A DNA stretch of 64,000 nt, from positions 248,001 through 312,000 of the forward strand of contig NZ_PPEI02000002.1 in assembly GCF_002899895.1 (NCBI RefSeq). Reading direction: 5' to 3'. Made by a program: the position numbers and the translations under genes. Under the pieces are notes generated by a model. It saw only the letters and a list, made by a program, of their open reading frames with translations, did not search any database and was not told the DNA's origin. Origin of the DNA: Chryseobacterium oncorhynchi. Its GTDB lineage: Bacteria; Bacteroidota; Bacteroidia; Flavobacteriales; Weeksellaceae. This document shows positions 42,130 through 50,767 of this stretch, piece after piece. Numbering within the stretch: the first letter of the stretch is position 1; each line of letters opens with the position of its first letter.

Positions 42130-43152
42130 TTATTTCTGGTCTTTAATTAATTTCATTAAGTCGGTATGGGTTTTAAACGTTTTTTTGAAATCATCCAAAT
42201 TATATCCGATATTTTCTAAAACAATTAAATTCATATTTGTCTTAGGGTAGTAATAGGCCGCTGAAGGAAAACCCGGAGCATATCCAAATGCCCCTATCTG
42301 AGTATTCTGTTCTCCATCTAAAAATAATAAGCCATATCCATATTCTATTTTGTCAAAAACAGGATGCTTTCTGGTGGCGTATCGTGTTTTCATCATATCC
42401 AAGGTAGTGTTCTTTACTAGTTTTCCTGAGTATAACAGTCTATACCATTTTAATACGTCTTCAGCATTAGATATAAAACCTCCTCCAGCTATATATTTGA
42501 CAGGATTACCCTCGGCATGTATAAGTTTACCATTTTCATCCTCTTCATATCCCTTTACAAGATTGTTGTATTTTTTATTATCAGGATGAAAAGTATTTTT
42601 CAGTCCATATTGGGTAAATAGTTCTGTTGATATTTTTTCAAAAGATTTATGGTTTATTTTTTCAAGTATTTGAGCTAATAGCCCGAATCCTATTTGCGAG
42701 TAATGAAATTGGGTTCCCACTTCAAATTCGAGGGGCTGGTCAATTTCTAAAATCCCATGGGTATGGGTAAGCAAATGATGAATCGTGACCTGCTTGGCCC
42801 AAGGTTGCGTAATTTCGGGGAAATACTTATCAAGTTTATCAGTTAACTGTAAATTTCCCTTTTCATATTCTCTAAGAATTAAAACAGCAGTAATTTGTTT
42901 ACTGATAGATCCAATGTAAAACTGATCTTTTGTTTTTAATTTTGTTTTGTTATCAATATCAGAATACCCAAATGCTTTTTCATACTGAATAGTTGAATCT
43001 TTTGCTACTAATATTACCCCATTGAAATGATTATTAATCACTATACTATCGATTGCTGATAAGGAAGAGGAATATTGATCTTTATTTGCATTATTAGTGG
43101 TACATGAAGAAATTAGCAGGAATAAGGATATTCCTAAAACATTTAATTTCAT
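42130..43152 (-). CDS. Serine hydrolase lipoprotein
   Basis: The protein has 340 residues. A lipobox LISSC places the lipidated Cys at residue 17. The SxxK motif is SISK (S82, K85). The second motif is HYSQIG, where the usual Asn is Gln. The end shows GYGLLFLDGEQNTQIGAFGYAPGF in parts, where HxG is replaced by GAFG. It should sit on the periplasmic face of a membrane and act as a DD-peptidase or esterase. The replaced motif residues make its catalytic strength uncertain. Confidence 0.85.
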   Translation of the reverse strand: MKLNVLGISLFLLISSCTTNNANKDQYSSSLSAIDSIVINNHFNGVILVAKDSTIQYEKAFGYSDIDNKTKLKTKDQFYIGSISKQITAVLILREYEKGNLQLTDKLDKYFPEITQPWAKQVTIHHLLTHTHGILEIDQPLEFEVGTQFHYSQIGFGLLAQILEKINHKSFEKISTELFTQYGLKNTFHPDNKKYNNLVKGYEEDENGKLIHAEGNPVKYIAGGGFISNAEDVLKWYRLLYSGKLVKNTTLDMMKTRYATRKHPVFDKIEYGYGLLFLDGEQNTQIGAFGYAPGFPSAAYYYPKTNMNLIVLENIGYNLDDFKKTFKTHTDLMKLIKDQK

Positions 43153-43262
43153 TATATTTTTTTACGGATTTTTTCAAAAATACAAAAAGCCTGGAATGAA
43201 ATACTTGGAAATTAGGTATTCCATTTCAACTATAATAAAAAATGGGTAATGTTAAAGATTGA

Positions 43263-43481
43263 TTATTCACGTTTTCCGTTAATATAGGCATACATAGCAG
43301 TAGCATGGCCATGGCCTAATTCAAAATCCTCCTTTAACCAATTGATTATTTCCGTTGCTTTGATCTCTTTTTTTATTTTACCATCTTCCGTAAACCCTTT
43401 TTGAGCTGCTAGACCTTCAAAATCAGAACGGGACTTCCCTGTTTTTTCTTCAATGTTTTTGATATAAGTTTGAAATGACAT
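43263..43481 (-). CDS. DUF4287 domain-containing protein
   Basis: The 72-residue protein is a single DUF4287 unit: SFQTYIKNIEEKTGKSRSDF and then WLKEDFELGHGHATAMYAYI. The family is small, cytosolic and uncharacterised; in longer relatives it is joined to DUF5655. It is expressed as a lone gene. Confidence 0.85.
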   Translation of the reverse strand: MSFQTYIKNIEEKTGKSRSDFEGLAAQKGFTEDGKIKKEIKATEIINWLKEDFELGHGHATAMYAYINGKRE

Positions 43482-43680
43482 ATTATTTTATATTTTGGTG
43501 ATGTTTATTTATCAAATGGCGTTCTCTAATTTATTAAAATTTATTGATTTTAAGGTACTTAAATATTCCTAATTTTTAAATCTTAAAAACTTATAGTTCT
43601 TAAGATGTTGACAGGGTTTACTCTTTTTCAAAAGACTGCACTCAAAGTCTAAATAAACAATAACAGCCTAAATACTAATC

Positions 43681-43711
43681 AAAAAAATCCAGTAAATAAC
43701 TGGATTTTTTT
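43681..43711 (-). terminator. Intrinsic terminator after the collagen-like gene
   Basis: Perfect 13-bp arms 43681-43693 and 43699-43711 (AAAAAAATCCAGT and its inverse) with a 5-nt loop and T7 on the exit side. Confidence 0.85.
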
Positions 43712-43763
43712 GATATTCAATAATATAAGATTATAATTTCTTCCATAAAAAGAAGATGTCAAT

Positions 43764-45257
43764 TTATTTGATTACTGTAGCTTTAAAAGAAAAGGATGTA
43801 CCTCCAACATCACCAGAATCGTATATATAAACAGTTACGGTATTGGCTGCTGTTACTTTTGTAGTATAGATTGGCGGATAAGTTCCTGAAATATTGCTTG
43901 TTGGGTTTACTATAACCGCATCACCTATGGCTGCTCCATTAATCGTTATTGTAAATGACACAGCACTACCTGATGGAGGCAAAGTCACAGTAGCTGTTCC
44001 TGTTAATAATTGTGCACCAGTATTTGGTGTAGACCAAGTCCCATCCCCTCTAAGATAAGTGGCAGAACCCGCTGTACCGGCAGATGTAGCTATTTTAGCT
44101 ACTGTAACGGAAGCATCAGCAATTTTGGTTGTTGTTATTTTGGAACTTCCAATAGTGGTAACTCCAGAAGTACTCATAGTGACATCTCCACTTAGACTTA
44201 CTGGGTTAGTGGGCGCAAATGGAGTCGCCCCAGTTATATAAACCTGCCCTGAAGCAGAGCCATTCGCAAAACCTGAACCTGTAGCACCCTGAGCTCCTGT
44301 TGCTCCAGTAGCACCTGTTAACCCTTGAACTCCTACAACTCCTGTTGCTCCTTGAATACCCTGAATCCCTTGTGGACCCGTTGCTCCGGTAACTCCTATT
44401 GCTCCGGTTACTCCGGTAGCACCCGTTAGCCCTTGAGCTCCTACAATACCTGTTGCTCCGGTAATTCCCTGAATCCCTTGTGGACCCGTTGCACCGGTAA
44501 CTCCTATTGCTCCCGTTGCTCCAGTAGCACCCGTTAACCCTTGAGCTCCTACAGCACCTGTTGCTCCGGCAATTCCTTGAATCCCTTGTGAACCTGTTGC
44601 ACCAGTAGCACCTACTAATCCTTGAACCCCTACAGCTCCTGTTGCTCCTTGAATACCCTGAATACCTTGTGGACCCGTTGCACCGGTAGCACCTACTAAT
44701 CCTTGAACTCCTACAGCACCTGTCGCTCCTTGAATCCCTTGTGAACCCGTTGCTCCAGTAGCACCTACTAATCCTTGAACTCCTATTGCTCCTGTTGCGC
44801 CGGTAATTCCCTGAATCCCCTGCGGACCTGTTGCTCCTTGCGGCCCTGGAAGAGAACTCCCTGAAGTTTTTGCGTATAAAGCATAAGGAACACTTAATAG
44901 TTGTGAGGTTCCTGTTATGGTATAATTATTTGACCCGCTAGGATCTGTTTCAATTTTTATAAAATAAATATCTGATCCCCAATTAATTGTAGAGTAAGAA
45001 CCACTCACTAAAGTACCGGCACCTATTTTTACAGTTACTAAACCATTACTATTAGTAGGTTGAGTTTGAGTTTCGGAGTATACTACTGTTCCTGTTGTGG
45101 ACCCTTTCAATATAGAAAATCTCATTCCTACATTCTGATTACTAACCAATTGGTTACTTGAATTTCTGATAATAGCCTGATAACTCATGGCATCCTGCAC
45201 TTGTGAAAACACCAAAGCAGAAGCCAGAGAGGCTGTTAGAAGAGAAAGCTTTTTCAT
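43764..45257 (-). CDS. Secreted collagen-like Gly-X-Y repeat protein
   Basis: The protein has 497 residues. A signal peptide ends near 19 (LVFSQ). Residues 20-133 form a Bacteroidota adhesin-type N-terminal domain ([15 protein letters not shown]). Residues 138-328 are Gly-X-Y triplets in repeating blocks of 24, 27 or 36 residues, rich in GATGATG and GPQGIQG. A C-terminal globular part of about 165 residues follows, with [16 protein letters not shown]. Such proteins form trimeric stalks on cell or spore surfaces. No T9SS tail is present. It lies 21 bp downstream of a T9SS-sorted gene on the same transcript. Confidence 0.88.
   Translation of the reverse strand: MKKLSLLTASLASALVFSQVQDAMSYQAIIRNSSNQLVSNQNVGMRFSILKGSTTGTVVYSETQTQPTNSNGLVTVKIGAGTLVSGSYSTINWGSDIYFIKIETDPSGSNNYTITGTSQLLSVPYALYAKTSGSSLPGPQGATGPQGIQGITGATGAIGVQGLVGATGATGSQGIQGATGAVGVQGLVGATGATGPQGIQGIQGATGAVGVQGLVGATGATGSQGIQGIAGATGAVGAQGLTGATGATGAIGVTGATGPQGIQGITGATGIVGAQGLTGATGVTGAIGVTGATGPQGIQGIQGATGVVGVQGLTGATGATGAQGATGSGFANGSASGQVYITGATPFAPTNPVSLSGDVTMSTSGVTTIGSSKITTTKIADASVTVAKIATSAGTAGSATYLRGDGTWSTPNTGAQLLTGTATVTLPPSGSAVSFTITINGAAIGDAVIVNPTSNISGTYPPIYTTKVTAANTVTVYIYDSGDVGGTSFSFKATVIK
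44274..44846 (-). repeat. Tandem DNA repeats in the collagen-like gene
   Basis: Blocks of 72, 81 or 108 bp encode variants of the same Gly-X-Y unit. Units carry scattered silent and missense differences, so the tract could change length by recombination. Confidence 0.8.
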
Positions 45258-45278
45258 AGGTAATTAGTTTTTTATATT

Positions 45279-45764
45279 TTATTTATCTGTTTTTAAAACC
45301 TTAAAAATTTTGATGACCTTACCATCTTTTGATATTTTTAATAAATAGATGGTAGCCGGATAAGACGTCATTGTAATTTGAGTTTGTGCCTGAAGAATAG
45401 GTTTACTGGTCAATAACTTACCACTGCTATCAAAAAGATCATAGCGATACTTATCGTAATCTTTAAATCCCATTTTCAAATTGAGAATATCTGTTGTGGG
45501 GTTTGGGAAAACAGTAAGGTTCAAACTGATTTCGGTGATATCAACTCCTAATGTTGTGGTAATTTCATAAGGCTGTTGAACGCCTGCAACAATATTTCCT
45601 ACAGAAGAAGATGTTGTGTCGTAAAAAATTTGGCCTAAAGAAGCTGTGATATTCCCTGCAGTGCCAGACATATTAGTGCCACTCGTATTTAGGGTTTCTT
45701 GTCCCGAAACCTGAATCGAGAAACTAACAAGAAACAAGGAAAGTGTAAAAAGTGTAGTTTTCAT
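45279..45764 (-). CDS. T9SS type A sorting domain protein
   Basis: The protein has 161 residues. A signal peptide ends near residue 21 (IQVSGQ). Residues 22-75 have TASLGQIFYDTTSSSVGNIVAGVQQPYE, here in parts. The last 80 residues are a type A sorting domain: VFPNPTTDILNLKM, YDLFDSSGKLL and IYLLKISKDGKVIKIFKVLK. Proteins with this tail are exported by the type IX system and often attached to the surface. It is very short, mainly a tail plus a small head. It precedes the collagen-like gene by 21 bp. Confidence 0.9.
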   Translation of the reverse strand: MKTTLFTLSLFLVSFSIQVSGQETLNTSGTNMSGTAGNITASLGQIFYDTTSSSVGNIVAGVQQPYEITTTLGVDITEISLNLTVFPNPTTDILNLKMGFKDYDKYRYDLFDSSGKLLTSKPILQAQTQITMTSYPATIYLLKISKDGKVIKIFKVLKTDK

Positions 45765-45941
45765 AGCATATTAATATATATCTTATTAGTTTTTATTATT
45801 TATCAAATATATAATTATATTATGATAACTATATTAATTTATGATTAAAAAAAATCTAGAAGATATTTCTTGCTATTTCTATAACCTTTCACTTTCTACA
45901 TTAAAACTGAGAAAAGTAAATTTTGGTAAATCTTGCAACAA

Positions 45942-47018
45942 TTAAATAAGACCCCTTAAATAATCTCTATTTTGTCTTACAGAAAGACAATCTGGTCTTG
46001 AAACAGAGGCTTTTTCATTGTATTCATTGGCTTTTTTATAGTCTCCTAAAAAAGAGAGACATACACAAGCCTCAATATTAGGAATATATCCTGAATAATC
46101 GGAAAATACGAAACCTACAGAGTTAGATTGCGGAAGCCTTGTAGCTAAATCAAACCATTTAAATGCCTGACTATATTTTTGCTCATCTTTATAATAATAA
46201 CCTAATTCACAACAAATCTCTGGTCTCGGGACATCATATTCTAAGCTTTTGAGTAAAGTTGGAAGAATTTTTTCTCTAGCACCCGTTTTTTTATACTCAA
46301 TAGCCAGTTGATGGCAACAAGTTATCACATCTTCTACCCAGCCTGATCCTGAATTTAAAAACTTTTCATAATAAATAATTGCTTTATCAGTCTCGTTATG
46401 ATCTCTCAATTCTCTAGCATAATAATACAATTGCCTTGCTGAAAACTCTTTTCCATTATTCTCTAAAGTTTTATATATATCTATATTTCTTGTAGAAAGT
46501 ACTTCGGATTTTGTTTTTTTATGCCAAATTTCAATATCGGTATAATGGAGGTTACCGATCAAGGGAATACATTCATGAACCGGATCAATCCATTGATAAT
46601 TTTTATTTCTTTTAAATAACCTTTCGCGTGTTGAATGAAAAGTAGGATGATTGTTTTCATCAAATGACAAAACATATTTCATCGTGACAATTTCAACATC
46701 CTCATTCAACGTTTTCTTCAGTTCATTTATTTCTTTAACTGATTTTTCCGGTACAACATCATCAGCGTCCAACCACATCTGATAGTCCATAACTGCTTTT
46801 GAAAATGCAAAATTGCGTGCTGCTGAAAAATCATTAATCCATTCAAAATCAAAAACTTTATCTGTAAATTGTTTGGCAATTTCTTTGGTTGTATCGGTAG
46901 AACCTGTATCTACTATAATGATTTCATCTGCAAATTTTACTGCACTTTCCAAACATCTGCTTAAAACATCCTGCTCATTTTTAACAATTAAACACAAACT
47001 TATTTTCATGGACTTCAA
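45942..47018 (-). CDS. GT2 glycosyltransferase with TPR region
   Basis: The protein has 358 residues. The N-terminal GT-A domain has ISLCLIVKNEQDVLSRCLES, IIIVDTGSTDTTKEIA and the metal site WLDADDVV. From about residue 190 come helical TPR-like units (ARQLYYYARELRDHNETDKA). This SunS-like layout, GT2 plus TPR, glycosylates proteins or peptides in some bacteria. MKISL at codon 4 is an alternative start. No clear acceptor gene adjoins it, though a small Cys peptide lies 1.3 kb away. Confidence 0.88.
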   Translation of the reverse strand: MKSMKISLCLIVKNEQDVLSRCLESAVKFADEIIIVDTGSTDTTKEIAKQFTDKVFDFEWINDFSAARNFAFSKAVMDYQMWLDADDVVPEKSVKEINELKKTLNEDVEIVTMKYVLSFDENNHPTFHSTRERLFKRNKNYQWIDPVHECIPLIGNLHYTDIEIWHKKTKSEVLSTRNIDIYKTLENNGKEFSARQLYYYARELRDHNETDKAIIYYEKFLNSGSGWVEDVITCCHQLAIEYKKTGAREKILPTLLKSLEYDVPRPEICCELGYYYKDEQKYSQAFKWFDLATRLPQSNSVGFVFSDYSGYIPNIEACVCLSFLGDYKKANEYNEKASVSRPDCLSVRQNRDYLRGLI

Positions 47019-47327
47019 CTCATTTTTATGGATATAAAGATACTTGTATTAATTACAGATACTAATATACATTTCTTTAAGGACTTAAATGTAGGGGCAA
47101 AGATTCAATCAATTGGACCATTAATTTACATTACAAACTGATAATCATTTATTTGAATTGAATCCTACAAAATGTTTTAAGAAAAACAAATACACCCTAA
47201 AACTTTTTGAACACTTATAAAAATCTTGGCAAAAGTATACAAATAAAAAACTACAAATCAATGACTTGCAGTTTCTTATTTAAATAGAAAACGGATTAAG
47301 TTTTTAGGACTAAATTTTAGTTTTATT
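47019..47327. other. AT-rich interval before the GT2 gene
   Basis: About 310 bp; no ORF, RNA or complete promoter was recognised. Confidence 0.45.
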
Positions 47328-48152
47328 TTACTCTAACTCAATGGGATTATATCCTTTTCTTTCTGTTTCACTTACTTTTTGTCTTTTCTGGTCATCTGAA
47401 AATACAGTCCCCATCTTTTCTAATTCATATTTGGCATTTTCTCTGAAATTTTTCATTGCCTGAATTAATTCTTCTTTTGTAACCAACTTAGCATTGTGAT
47501 AACGAGCTTCATTGATACTTACCTTTTTTCCTTTTAAATTTGAACTTGATACTGATTTTACCAATTCAAAATCATAATCCCCTGTTTTATCTGTTATTTT
47601 AACAATCAAACCTGGGAGACCACTAAACTTGTAGGGACCATAGAGAAAAGGAATTTCGGTTGAATACCATGCAGTCCAATCTCTGCCCTTATAATTTACC
47701 TCTGCCTTTTTACAATTAATAGAATTAATTACTTTGGTTTCATCCACCAGTTTCCAGTTACTAATTACAGAACTACTATACGATAGAAGCGTCATTCCTA
47801 CTGTTTCATAAAATTGCGAATTGTCATTGGTCTGGATAATTAAAAATTTGAATTTTGACAATGGTAACCCTCTCATATCAATATTGAAATTATTCCTATT
47901 CTTATTATACTGCTCCATAAAAAGGGAATCAAATTTCAACCTGTTTTCACTGATAAAAAAACTACGTGTATCAGTTATTTGCAGTGAAAAAAGCTCCTTG
48001 TAAACATTATCCCGATTCAGTATATTAGGCTTATATTGAAGCAGATAAGTAAATTCCCCTCGCAATGAATCACTTACAACTGTTTGTGAAAAAGAAACAG
48101 AGAAAAAGGATAAAAATAAAATTATTATAATGTATTTTTTTGTAAGATTCAT
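47328..48152 (-). CDS. GLPGLI family protein
   Basis: The protein has 274 residues. A signal peptide ends near residue 22 (VSFSQ). The family signature GLPGLI is present in FSGLPGLIVKITDKTGDYDFEL, quoted in part, preceded by AWYSTEIPFLYGPYKF. The family is exported in Bacteroidota and has no proven function; it may form part of envelope assemblies. It lies alone. Confidence 0.93.
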   Translation of the reverse strand: MNLTKKYIIIILFLSFFSVSFSQTVVSDSLRGEFTYLLQYKPNILNRDNVYKELFSLQITDTRSFFISENRLKFDSLFMEQYNKNRNNFNIDMRGLPLSKFKFLIIQTNDNSQFYETVGMTLLSYSSSVISNWKLVDETKVINSINCKKAEVNYKGRDWTAWYSTEIPFLYGPYKFSGLPGLIVKITDKTGDYDFELVKSVSSSNLKGKKVSINEARYHNAKLVTKEELIQAMKNFRENAKYELEKMGTVFSDDQKRQKVSETERKGYNPIELE

Positions 48153-48361
48153 GTACTTTATTTATGAAAAACCATTCAAAAAATTCATGTGATTACTTTT
48201 TGTTTTAGACACTTATAAGGGTTAATAGTTCCTTTTATTTAATCTAGATACAAGTCTCTAAAAGCAATCCAATCTATTCTTTGAATGGTTTATTGCTTGT
48301 TACTTTAGGTTAAAAACAAATAATATGCTTAATTAGTTTAAGTATTATATTAAATGAAAAA

Positions 48362-48622
48362 TTACCAATTCATTTCACAATAATTGTTTTGAATTTGCTC
48401 TCCCCAGTGTATCCATTGACCAGGAGACCAATCCTGGCAAGTATATGCAGATGTACAACTCGCTTGAAAGGTTCCACATTGCATTTCGTATTTTTTCTTT
48501 GCCTTTTTTGTTTTTTTAGTAGCTGTAATTTCCTTTGTCTTTGAATTTACTTTTTCTACACCTCCTTTTGCACTTGCGAAACCTGCTACACCAAGTGCAG
48601 CAATAAATAATAGTTTTTTCAT
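48362..48622 (-). CDS. Small secreted Cys-containing peptide
   Basis: The product has 86 residues. Its signal peptide, MKKLLFIAALGVAGFASA, matches that of the serine hydrolase at 40390 almost base for base. A Lys/Thr-rich linker (about 22-46) precedes a 40-residue tail with four Cys: QCGTF, ASCTS, YTCQD and YCEMNW. Several Trp residues lie between. This resembles exported peptides of Chryseobacterium with Lys-rich linkers and disulfide tails. A bacteriocin-like role is possible but not supported by neighbours. No modifying enzyme or transporter adjoins it. Confidence 0.75.
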   Translation of the reverse strand: MKKLLFIAALGVAGFASAKGGVEKVNSKTKEITATKKTKKAKKKYEMQCGTFQASCTSAYTCQDWSPGQWIHWGEQIQNNYCEMNW

Positions 48623-48894
48623 CTTTGAAATATTTTAAAATTACATGGCTAATGTAGAAATATAAATCAAACAAAAAAGAAATATTTTATTATGTTAAAT
48701 ATTTAAAAATCAATGACTTATTCCAACCTGCGTATGGTTTTATTTTCAAATTATTTTTTTAAAACTTACATGATAAAATGTAATTTCAGAATGATATTAA
48801 CCATTTAAGGATAAATGATTGTAAGATTTAAATGAAATTATAAATCACCGACTTTGCTTTATAAGAAATGCATCACAAGAACTTTAGTAAAAAC
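48623..48894. other. AT-rich interval between the peptide gene and tRNA-Ser terminator
   Basis: About 270 bp with no ORF or RNA recognised. Confidence 0.4.
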
Positions 48895-48924
48895 AAAAAA
48901 CCTACTGATATTCAGTAGGTTTTT
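48895..48924 (-). terminator. Intrinsic terminator after tRNA-Ser
   Basis: CCTACTGA (48901-48908) and TCAGTAGG (48912-48919) form a perfect stem with a 3-nt loop. A-run and T-run flank it on both sides. Confidence 0.85.
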
Positions 48925-48935
48925 ATTTGTTTCTG

Positions 48936-49020
48936 CGGAGAGAGAGGGATTCGAACCCCCGGACCTGTTACAGTCAATAGTTTTCAAGACTATCGCAATC
49001 GACCACTCTGCCATCTCTCC
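48936..49020 (-). tRNA. tRNA-Ser (anticodon UGA)
   Basis: The minus strand reads GGAGAGATGGCAGAGTGG from 49020, with acceptor arm GGAGAGA pairing TCTCTCC. The anticodon loop is CTTGAAAA, so the anticodon is TGA. A long variable arm, as in class II tRNAs, follows. The T-loop is GGTTCGAATCC. The length is 85 nt with discriminator G; CCA is not encoded. It decodes UCA-type serine codons. Confidence 0.95.
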
Positions 49021-49054
49021 CTAAACTTCGGTTATACCGTTGTTTTCAGTGGTG

Positions 49055-49084
49055 CAAATATAGAGACTTTTTTATAACTGACAA
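49055..49084 (-). promoter_or_regulatory. Flavobacterial promoter for tRNA-Ser
   Basis: TTG (49084-49082), 19-bp spacer, TATATTTG (49062-49055). Transcription would start near 49050, about 30 nt before the tRNA. Confidence 0.75.
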
Positions 49085-49313
49085 AATATTTTTTAATAAA
49101 ATTATAATTTTCAAATCTTTCAATGCCAGCAAAGGAGTTTCCCCGAAATTCTATTCAGAAATACAAGCTTACAAAGAGGTTGAATATCAAATATTTTCAT
49201 CAATTAACTGTAACAATTCCTACACTGCTACTCTAAAAATCTATTTTAATTTTTTTTTACCGAAATGCTTCTTTTGATAAGAATAAAAATTTTTTACCTC
49301 TTAAGTATCATTT

Positions 49314-49808
49314 TTAACTATAGTAGTAAGTTGTAGTAACGTCTCCGTTGAAATTCGGTTTTGTCTCTTGCTTTTGTGTATTAAGCTCAAATATTCTCTC
49401 ACCATCCTTTATCCCCGCTCTTATTTTAATAGCAGACCATCCGTTGTCTAAGGTAAGTTTTATACTATTTTCATCAGTAATGGTTGAGATATCCTTTAGA
49501 TAACCGATACCAACAACTTTTAATTCATTATTGGTTGCCTGATATATCCAGCCATCAGACTGGGCAGCCACTTCACCATTTCCTAAGATATGTTCTTCAC
49601 CTGTTGAAATGCAGAAAGAATAATAGCCCTCTTCTACTCCTATAAGCGGAATAGCAATTCCCGACTTTGTTATTTCATCTCCGTGTTCATTTTCAACAAA
49701 ATATTTCAAAATATTATTGCCCGACAGGTTATGTTCCTGAAGGTATTTTGCTAAAAGCTCTGGACTGTATATTACAAAGCCCTTAAGTTCAGAAAATATT
49801 TTTTTCAT
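49314..49808 (-). CDS. Hypothetical protein next to Imm51
   Basis: The product has 164 residues. No family recognised with certainty. It is acidic and beta-rich, with IPLIGVEEGYYSFCISTGEE and AAQSDGWIYQATNN, no signal peptide and an odd Thr/Tyr-rich end (TTTYYYS). It lies 79 bp downstream of the Imm51 gene on the same strand. Its make-up suits a cytosolic immunity protein, but that is inference from position. Confidence 0.6.
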   Translation of the reverse strand: MKKIFSELKGFVIYSPELLAKYLQEHNLSGNNILKYFVENEHGDEITKSGIAIPLIGVEEGYYSFCISTGEEHILGNGEVAAQSDGWIYQATNNELKVVGIGYLKDISTITDENSIKLTLDNGWSAIKIRAGIKDGERIFELNTQKQETKPNFNGDVTTTYYYS

Positions 49809-49887
49809 AATTAATTTGATAAATTGGGTTAAAATTTAAATAAGGCCTCACTATCTTTCAATACCACCCTCCCATTACACTCCTGTT

Positions 49888-50238
49888 TTAATCCAGTTCT
49901 GCTCTTGAAAATAAATCCATGATTACGGTTTCATTTTCACAGGTCTTTTTGAAATCCAGAATAAAGTCTTTCAGATGATCTCCATTAGAAGAATAGGCAC
50001 AAAACATTCCTCCTTCAGGATCAAAACGAATACTATCACTCAAATCCGGCCTTTTCTCCTCCAGGAAAACCTGAGCTAAGGATCCCCAGTCGTAACCGCT
50101 TCCCTCAAACCCCTCATCTGCTCTTGCATCAAAGATTTCCTGTTTATAACTTCCTGCATCTAAACATACCGAAAAGCTATTACCATGTTCTACCCAGAAA
50201 AATGGTTTGATTGTTTCTTTTAAATTATTGATGTCCAT
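49888..50238 (-). CDS. Imm51 family immunity protein
   Basis: The protein has 116 residues. The Imm51 pattern is clear: FSVCLDAGSY, ADEGFEGSGYDWGSLAQVFL, IRFDPEGGMFCAYSSNGD and LKDFILDFKKTCEN. Members protect against polymorphic toxins delivered by contact-dependent or T6SS/T9SS systems. No toxin gene is in the immediate area, so it may be an orphan immunity gene. A canonical promoter lies about 275 bp upstream. Confidence 0.82.
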   Translation of the reverse strand: MDINNLKETIKPFFWVEHGNSFSVCLDAGSYKQEIFDARADEGFEGSGYDWGSLAQVFLEEKRPDLSDSIRFDPEGGMFCAYSSNGDHLKDFILDFKKTCENETVIMDLFSRAELD

Positions 50239-50420
50239 ATTGCTCTAAATCTTTAAAAAATTGTAACGATCTCACTTATCCTGATCTATAACATTACAAG
50301 CATCATAACCTGAAATAAATCTGTTTTAATTTGACATCAAGAAATAACCCTGAAATAAAAACTTCAGAAAATCCGATGAAATAAATAGCTAAGTTTAAAA
50401 ACCTGTAGTAATCAGAAGAA

Positions 50421-50462
50421 TTAGTACAGAATGGTTAAGAATGCCTTTGAATTTGCTGCCAT
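50421..50462 (-). CDS. Possible 13-codon upstream ORF before Imm51
   Basis: The short frame encodes MAANSKAFLTILY. It begins about 48 nt after a predicted promoter and 180 nt before the Imm51 ATG. It may be a leader ORF, or chance. No further support. Confidence 0.2.
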   Translation of the reverse strand: MAANSKAFLTILY

Positions 50463-50514
50463 GATCTATAAATTTTAATCGTTAATACTATTTTGTAATT
50501 AGGTGTTGGTATAA

Positions 50515-50542
50515 CAAATATAAAGCGGTTATTTATATTCAA
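50515..50542 (-). promoter_or_regulatory. Flavobacterial promoter upstream of Imm51
   Basis: TTG (50542-50540), 17-bp spacer, TATATTTG (50522-50515). It points leftward to Imm51 with a leader of about 270 nt. The rest of the 50239-50732 gap shows nothing clear. Confidence 0.6.
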
Positions 50543-50732
50543 AAAATTTTCAGACATCAATCTGAAAATTTGTAGTAGTTCTACGACTTTTGATCATAAC
50601 TCTTCTTTTATCTACATTAAAAAACAGTAGCAAAACACTGTAAAACAAAACAATATTAATTATTTTTAAAAAGAATGTTTTTTCACCCTACTATGATAAA
50701 ATCATTATCATTCATGAACTAAGATAAAAGAA

Positions 50733-50760
50733 CAGCCACAAATTTCATCATCTGTGGCTG
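50733..50760 (-). terminator. Intrinsic terminator after the S41 protease gene
   Basis: CAGCCACA (50733-50740) pairs with TGTGGCTG (50753-50760), followed on the minus strand by T-rich sequence. It lies 8 bp after the S41 stop. Confidence 0.75.
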
Positions 50761-50767
50761 GCTTATA

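Noticed and set aside
44274-44846. Repeats that could suggest a CRISPR array
   Set aside because: The units are in frame, encode Gly-X-Y and have no unique spacers.
48936-49020. tRNA-Ser as a site of integrated element insertion
   Set aside because: No integrase and no direct repeat of the tRNA 3' end were found nearby.
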